A stretch of 64,000 nucleotides of DNA from Streptomyces sp. V3I7 (lineage in GTDB: Bacteria; Actinomycetota; Actinomycetes; Streptomycetales; Streptomycetaceae): NCBI RefSeq assembly GCF_030817495.1, contig NZ_JAUSZK010000001.1, positions 3,575,001-3,639,000 on the forward strand, written 5' to 3'. A program made the translations under genes and the position numbers. Under the pieces are notes generated by a model. It saw only the letters and a program-made list of their open reading frames with translations. It was not told the origin of the DNA and searched no databases. Positions 59,292 through 64,000 of the stretch are shown here, one piece after another (positions within the stretch are counted from its first letter, which is position 1; the number at the start of each line of letters is the position of its first letter).

Positions 59292-59618
59292 GCCGGAAGG
59301 GGGTGCGGGGCTCAGCCCCGCGGATGCCGGATGCGCACCGAGACCCAGCGGGCCCGGCGGCGCAGAATGAGCGAGATCCCCACCCGCAGGCCGCCGTCCG
59401 GCATCTGCGGGGTCCCTCGCTGGTGAGAGCTCAGGCCGGCGGCCGAGCGGCGGTTGCGGGGTGCGTCACTGTAGTCGTGCGTCCAGCCCATACCCCGACG
59501 TCTGCCCGTGCCCCAAGGTCGATAACCGCGCCCGAGCCCCTCAATTGGCCTATGCGCCGGGCATGTGGCCGTTCGTCGGACAGGTGTTCCGATCCGGATT
59601 CCGGGCGCTCCGGCTCGG
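59292..59618. other. 327-bp gap after the protease gene
   Basis: GCGGGGCTCAGCCCCGC (about 59305-59321) is a likely terminator. The rest holds no supported gene; the frames crossing it lack consistent codon bias. Confidence 0.5.
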
Positions 59619-60554
59619 TCACCGATCGGGTTCGGGGTCTTTCAGCCAGTTGATCAGTTCGGTGGAGAAAGCGACCGGGTCCTCCTCATGCGGGAAGTGC
59701 CCCAGCCCGTCGAACAGCCGCCAGCGGTACGGCGCCTCGACGTACTCGCCCGAGCCGGCCGCGCTGCGCGTCCGCATCACCGGGTCCAGCGAGCCGTGCA
59801 GATGCAGCGTCGGCACCCGCACCGGCCGCTTCATCCGGCGGCTGAACAGGAAGCCGTCCGGCCGCGCCAGCGACCGCACCATCCAGCGGTACGGCTCGAT
59901 CGAGCAGTGCGCGGTCGACGGAATGCACATCGCCCGCTGGTACGTCTCGATCGCCTCGTCCTCCAGCGGCCGCGGGCCCGACCACTCCCGGATCAGCCGG
60001 CCCACCAGCGCGCCGTCGTCCGCGGTGAGCTGCCGCTCCGGGATCCAGGGCCGCTGGAACCCCCAGATGTAGGAGCTCGCGGCCGTCTGCCGGGCGTCCC
60101 GCAGCATCGCCGCACGCCAGCGCCGGGGGTGCGGCATCGAGACCACCGCGAGCCGCCGTACGAGCTTCGGGCGCATCGTGGCGGCCGTCCACGCCAGATA
60201 GCCGCCCAGGTCGTGCCCCACCAGCGCGGCGTCCGGCTCACCGAGGGAGCGGATGACGCCGGTGACGTCGAGGGCGAGGTTGGCCGGGTCGTAGCCGCGC
60301 GGCGTACGGTCGCTGCCGCCCACGCCCCGCAGGTCCATCGCCACCGCCCGGAACCCCGCGTCCGCCAGCGCCGCCAGCTGGTGGCGCCAGGTCCACCAGA
60401 ACTGCGGGAAGCCGTGCAGCAGCATGACCAGTGGGCCGTCGCCCACCTCGGCGATGTGGAAGCGGGCACCGTTGGCGGCGACGTCCCGGTGCGTTACCTC
60501 GATTCCTCCGGGGACGACGAGGCGTTCGACCGAAGGAGTGGCGGGATCCGTCAT
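59619..60554 (-). CDS. Alpha/beta hydrolase, epoxide-hydrolase-like
   Basis: 311 residues from ATG 60554. It has the oxyanion motif LLHGFPQFWWTWRHQL, nucleophile Asp in LVGHDLGGYLAWTAA (GHDxG, as in epoxide hydrolases and dehalogenases), and the catalytic His in FDGLGHFPHEEDP. The cap region includes WGFQRPWIPERQL. The natural substrate is unknown. It overlaps the holin-family gene upstream by four bases (ATGA). Confidence 0.9.
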   Translation of the reverse strand: MTDPATPSVERLVVPGGIEVTHRDVAANGARFHIAEVGDGPLVMLLHGFPQFWWTWRHQLAALADAGFRAVAMDLRGVGGSDRTPRGYDPANLALDVTGVIRSLGEPDAALVGHDLGGYLAWTAATMRPKLVRRLAVVSMPHPRRWRAAMLRDARQTAASSYIWGFQRPWIPERQLTADDGALVGRLIREWSGPRPLEDEAIETYQRAMCIPSTAHCSIEPYRWMVRSLARPDGFLFSRRMKRPVRVPTLHLHGSLDPVMRTRSAAGSGEYVEAPYRWRLFDGLGHFPHEEDPVAFSTELINWLKDPEPDR

Positions 60555-61039
60555 GACGATGAGCGTGCCACATCCTCGGCGGGCTCGAGGGCACGGTGCT
60601 CGGCGACGCCCTGGCGGGGGTGCGGCTTGGCCTTCTGCAGCACGTTCGCGCTCTCCTTCACGGACGCCGCGACCTTCTGCGGGGCCCGGCTCTTCTTGGC
60701 CTTCTTCGCGAAGGCCAGTCCGATCAGCGCGAGGAGCGCGGCGAGCAGCACGTTCGCCGCGAACGACAGCAGGAAGCAGAGCGCCATGTTCCAGTGGCTC
60801 CAGGTCCTGATGCCGTACGCCAGCGCGAAGTTGAGCATCGGCAGGGAGAACACCAGGATCACGAGGGCCGCCATGAACGCGCCGCCGCTCGTCGCGCCGC
60901 GCTTGACGTCCTGCTTGAGCTGGAGCTTGGCCAGCGCGATCTCGTCGTGCACCAGCGCCGACATCTCGGTCGTCGCCGAGGCGAACAGCTGTCCGATGCT
61001 GTGTTCGGCGCCAACCGGGCTGCCCTGGGGTGCGCTCAT
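60551..61039 (-). CDS. Phage-holin-family membrane protein (Holin-X type)
   Basis: 162 residues from ATG 61039. A helical start (IGQLFASATTEMSALVHDEI) leads to two membrane helices (GGAFMAALVILVFSLPMLNF; ALCFLLSFAANVLLAALLAL) and a basic cytoplasmic tail with KKAKKSRAPQ. This matches actinobacterial Holin-X / DUF1469 proteins, which are chromosomal and not evidence of a prophage. Function unknown. Confidence 0.88.
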   Translation of the reverse strand: MSAPQGSPVGAEHSIGQLFASATTEMSALVHDEIALAKLQLKQDVKRGATSGGAFMAALVILVFSLPMLNFALAYGIRTWSHWNMALCFLLSFAANVLLAALLALIGLAFAKKAKKSRAPQKVAASVKESANVLQKAKPHPRQGVAEHRALEPAEDVARSSS

Positions 61040-61092
61040 CGCGGTCTCCCTCTTCCTCTGCGTGCCGTCTCGTTTTGTACCGTCTCGTCAGA

Positions 61093-62601
61093 TCATGCCG
61101 GACGGTCGCCTTCCTCGCCTGCCCTGCCCGGCCCTTGGGCACGCACGTGGCGCGCCGCGGCGGCCGTGTCCGCGACGGTTTTCCGTTCGTCCGCGGCTTC
61201 TTCGGGGGCGGACTCGCGGCGTGCGGCGGTCATCTCGGCGGCGATCCTCCGGTGTTCGGCGGCCTTGCTGTCGTGGATCCGCGCCATGCGCAGGTGGTAC
61301 GCCGGATCGTCCTGCTCGTAGACGTCCGGGATGCCGTCGAGGTCGTCGTCCCGTTCCTCGTCCGCGCACAGGCGGCGGTACTTGGTGTCGCGGATCTTCA
61401 GCAGCACCGTCGCACAGACGGCCGCGATGAGCGAGCCGGTCAGCACGGCCGCCTTGACCTCGTCCGTCAGCACCGCGTCGCCCTCGAAGGCGAGTTCGCC
61501 GATGAGCAGGGAGACGGTGAAGCCGACACCGCCGAGTACGGCGACCGCGGCGACGTCCGCCCAGGCCAGTTCGTCGCTGAGCGAGGCCCGGGTGAAGCGG
61601 ACGGTCAGCCAGGTCCCGCCGAAGATGCCGACCGTCTTGCCGACGACCAGCCCCAGCACCACGCCCAGCGTCTCCGGCTTGGCGAACACGTCCGCGAGTG
61701 ACCCGCCCGACACCGACACACCCGCGCTGAACAGCGCGAACAGCGGTACGGCGAGCCCCGCCGACAGCGGGCGCACCAGGTGCTCGACGCGCTCGCCCGG
61801 CGAGCGCTCTTCGCCCGTGCGGGTGGTGCAGCGCAGCATCAGGCCCATGGCCACGCCCGCGATCGTCGCGTGGACGCCGCTGTTGTACATCAGCGCCCAG
61901 ACGACGAGCGCGAGCGGGACGTACACGTACCAGCCGCGCACGCCCTTGCGCAGCAGCAGCCAGAAGACGGCGAGGGCGAGGACGGCGCCGCCGAGCGCGG
62001 CGAAGTCGATGCGGTCCGTGAAGAACACGGCGATGATCAGGATCGCGAACAGGTCGTCGACGACGGCGAGGGTCAGCAGGAAGGCGCGCAGGGCGCTCGG
62101 CAGCGACGTACCGATGACCGCGAGCACGGCCAGGGCGAAGGCGATGTCGGTGGCGGTCGGCACCGCCCAGCCGCGCGCCGAGCCGCCGCCGGCGACGGCG
62201 GTGAGGGTGCAGACGAGCGCCGGTACGGCCATCCCGCACAGCGCCGCGACGACGGGCAGCACGGCGGCCCTGGGGTCGCGCAGATCACCGGCGACGAGCT
62301 CGCGCTTGAGCTCGATCCCGGCGACGAAGAAGAACACCGCCAGCAGCCCGTCGGCGGCCCAGTGCGCGACGGACAGGTCCAGGCCGAGGGCCGCGGGGCC
62401 GAAGCGGAAGTGGCTGACGCTCTCGTAGGCGCCGTGCAGCGCGGGGATGTTCGCCCAGACCAGGGCGGCGATCGCGGCTATCAGCAGCAGTACACCGCCC
62501 ACCGTCTCCGCGCGCAGCGCGTCCGCGAGGAAGGTGCGTTCGGGGAGCGACAGCCGCCCGAAGAACGTGCGGACGGGGGCGGTGGAACGGGGCCGGGTCA
62601 C
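61093..62601 (-). CDS. nhaA: Na+/H+ antiporter NhaA
   Basis: 502 residues; GTG 62601 with GGAGGTG upstream. About twelve helices are seen with the conserved FFFVAGIELKRELVAGDLRD, TATDIAFALAVLAVIG (unwound helix IV) and LAVVDDLFAILIIAVFF carrying the tandem Asp pair that binds Na+/H+. The C-terminal ~110 residues are hydrophilic and charged (CADEERDDDLDGIPDVYEQD), longer than in enterobacterial NhaA. Electrogenic Na+ export for pH homeostasis. Confidence 0.96.
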   Translation of the reverse strand: MTRPRSTAPVRTFFGRLSLPERTFLADALRAETVGGVLLLIAAIAALVWANIPALHGAYESVSHFRFGPAALGLDLSVAHWAADGLLAVFFFVAGIELKRELVAGDLRDPRAAVLPVVAALCGMAVPALVCTLTAVAGGGSARGWAVPTATDIAFALAVLAVIGTSLPSALRAFLLTLAVVDDLFAILIIAVFFTDRIDFAALGGAVLALAVFWLLLRKGVRGWYVYVPLALVVWALMYNSGVHATIAGVAMGLMLRCTTRTGEERSPGERVEHLVRPLSAGLAVPLFALFSAGVSVSGGSLADVFAKPETLGVVLGLVVGKTVGIFGGTWLTVRFTRASLSDELAWADVAAVAVLGGVGFTVSLLIGELAFEGDAVLTDEVKAAVLTGSLIAAVCATVLLKIRDTKYRRLCADEERDDDLDGIPDVYEQDDPAYHLRMARIHDSKAAEHRRIAAEMTAARRESAPEEAADERKTVADTAAAARHVRAQGPGRAGEEGDRPA

Positions 62602-62723
62602 GGGGGACACCTCCGGTCGATGGGCAGGCGGAACACATGCCGACCAGACTTCCCGGCGCACCTATGGATCTCGTGGATCTCGGCGTCGCAAGACGCTTTG
62701 TTTATTTTACCTAAGCAGACGGA

Positions 62724-62755
62724 AGGGGCACCTCCGCGCTCGTGGAGATGCCCCT
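62724..62755 (-). terminator. acs terminator
   Basis: AGGGGCACCTCC and GGAGATGCCCCT form a 12-bp stem with one mismatch, 25 bp past the acs stop on the minus strand. Confidence 0.8.
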
Positions 62756-62779
62756 CCCGTCCGTGCGGGTCCGGGGTGC

Positions 62780-64000
62780 TCAGTCCTCGCTCGGCGCCGC
62801 GGGGAGCTTGGCCTGGATGAACTCCATGACCGTGGAGTCGGTCAGCGTCGTGACGTCCCCGAGCTGCCTGTTCTCGGCCACGTCGCGCAGCAGACGGCGC
62901 ATGATCTTGCCGGAGCGGGTCTTCGGCAGCTCCGCCACCGGCAGGATCCGCTTCGGCTTGGCGATCGGCCCGAGCGTCGCGCCGACGTGGTCACGCAGAT
63001 CGCCGACGAGGTTCTCGCCCTCGGACGCCGAGCCCCGCAGGATCACGAAGGCGACGATGGCCTGCCCGGTCGTCTCGTCCACCGCGCCCACGACGGCCGC
63101 CTCCGCCACCGACGGATGCGACACCAGCGCCGACTCCACCTCGGTCGTCGAGATGTTGTGCCCTGACACCAGCATCACGTCATCGACGCGGCCGAGCAGC
63201 CAGATGTCCCCGTCCTCGTCCTTCTTCGCCCCGTCACCGGCGAAGTACCGGCCCTCGAACCGCGACCAGTACGTGTCGAGGAACCGCTGGTCGTCGCCCC
63301 AGATGGTGCGCAGCATCGACGGCCACGGCTCGGTCAGGACCAGGTAGCCACCGCCGCCGTTCGGCACCTCGTGCCCCTCGTCGTCGACGACGGTCGCCGC
63401 GATGCCGGGCAGCGGACGCTGGGCCGAACCCGGCTTGGTCTCGGTCACGCCGGGCAGCGGCGAGATCATGATCGCGCCGGTCTCGGTCTGCCACCAGGTG
63501 TCCACGACCGGGGTGCTGTCGGCGCCGATGTGCTTGCGGTACCAGATCCACGCCTCGGGGTTGATGGGCTCACCCACCGACCCCAGCAGACGCAGGCTGC
63601 TGAGATCGAACTTCGCGGGGATGTCGTCGCCCCACTTCATGAACGTACGGATGGCGGTCGGCGCCGTGTACAGGATCGTCACCCCGTACTTCTGCACGAT
63701 CTCCCAGAAGCGGCCCTGGTGCGGAGTGTCCGGCGTGCCCTCGTACATGACCTGGGTGGCGCCGTTCGCCAGCGGCCCGTAGACGATGTACGAGTGCCCG
63801 GTCACCCAGCCGACGTCCGCCGTGCACCAGAACACGTCCGACTCCGGCTTGAGGTCGAAGACGGCGTGGTGGGTGTAGGACGTCTGCGTGAGGTAGCCGC
63901 CGGAGGTGTGCAGGATGCCCTTGGGCTTCCCCGTCGTACCGGACGTGTAGAGGATGAACAGCGGGTGCTCCGCCTCGAACGCCTCCGGCGTGTGCTCCGC
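62780..64000 (-). CDS. acs: Acetyl-CoA synthetase, 3' part
   Basis: At least 407 C-terminal residues are in the window; the start lies beyond 64000. Motifs are [52 protein letters not shown] (A5), [20 protein letters not shown] (A7), [20 protein letters not shown] (A8) and the acetylatable lysine in [18 protein letters not shown]. Converts acetate, ATP and CoA to acetyl-CoA. The lysine site implies control by reversible acetylation. Confidence 0.96.
   Translation of the reverse strand, partial: AEHTPEAFEAEHPLFILYTSGTTGKPKGILHTSGGYLTQTSYTHHAVFDLKPESDVFWCTADVGWVTGHSYIVYGPLANGATQVMYEGTPDTPHQGRFWEIVQKYGVTILYTAPTAIRTFMKWGDDIPAKFDLSSLRLLGSVGEPINPEAWIWYRKHIGADSTPVVDTWWQTETGAIMISPLPGVTETKPGSAQRPLPGIAATVVDDEGHEVPNGGGGYLVLTEPWPSMLRTIWGDDQRFLDTYWSRFEGRYFAGDGAKKDEDGDIWLLGRVDDVMLVSGHNISTTEVESALVSHPSVAEAAVVGAVDETTGQAIVAFVILRGSASEGENLVGDLRDHVGATLGPIAKPKRILPVAELPKTRSGKIMRRLLRDVAENRQLGDVTTLTDSTVMEFIQAKLPAAPSED

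Noticed and set aside
60551..61039. Holin-family gene as a prophage marker
   Set aside because: No other phage gene is nearby; Holin-X proteins are common chromosomal genes in actinobacteria.

Overview
The window is high-GC actinobacterial DNA and almost certainly a Streptomyces chromosome. The main evidence is the very high third-position GC, frequent GTG starts, 4-bp ATGA/GTGA gene overlaps, a wblA-type WhiB gene next to a class A penicillin-binding protein, a Crp/Nth divergent pair, an ask/asd operon with an internal beta-subunit start, and lineage-specific families (XRE/DUF5753 + DUF397, Uma2, DUF7848, the five-copy family I recall as DUF5994). Most of it is conserved core chromosome, interrupted by two accessory segments. 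All function calls come from reading the sequence and from memory of families; no database was searched.

Layout. 1-20.0 kb is core: ABC transporter start / GbsR-MarR regulator, DAG-kinase-like protein, purA, GntR + class III aminotransferase, membrane proteins, ybaB-recR-DUF5063, an XRE/DUF397 pair, a winged-helix-like protein coupled to Uma2, a TauE exporter, ask-asd, a sigma factor with a coupled membrane protein (candidate anti-sigma), and SURF1. A 192-bp MITE-like sequence lies at 675-866. About 20.2-26.4 kb is a probable decayed integrative element: large serine integrase, truncated second resolvase, MFS transporter, Nudix hydrolase (possibly a transfer-immunity factor), two small coupled genes, a twice-frameshifted gene, a cluster of GC-rich hairpins and three helically phased palindromes. 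26.5-34.3 kb is core again: S9 peptidase, RCK-type ion channel, UPF0718/UPF0703-like permease pair and a large membrane protein.

About 35.1-43.6 kb is the second accessory segment, ending at an intact tRNA-Pro(CGG). A 45-bp copy of the tRNA 3' half occurs at 38874-38918 and again inside the tRNA gene at 43501-43545, so 38.9-43.5 kb looks like an integrated island whose integrase is gone. On both sides of the left att copy lie related stress-type modules: five DUF5994-like paralogues, two copies of an 80-residue companion, an Asp23-like protein, an RsbU-type PP2C phosphatase, a small winged-helix-like protein (with a third-party paralogue at 33.9-34.2 kb), a one-helix membrane protein and a CorA-like channel. 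Two copies of one DUF5994 gene share a 41-bp leader that is 39/41 identical. This is the most system-like and least understood part of the window.

43.6-64.0 kb is core: Pr6Pr-like protein, metallophosphoesterase, YqeY, class A PBP, wblA, two ArsA-type ATPases, DUF4177-RidA-Nudix-MBL operon, nucleotidyltransferase, crp and nth (divergent, with a Crp-like site between them), CoA-type Nudix, MarP-like protease, alpha/beta hydrolase + holin-family protein, nhaA, and the 3' part of acs.
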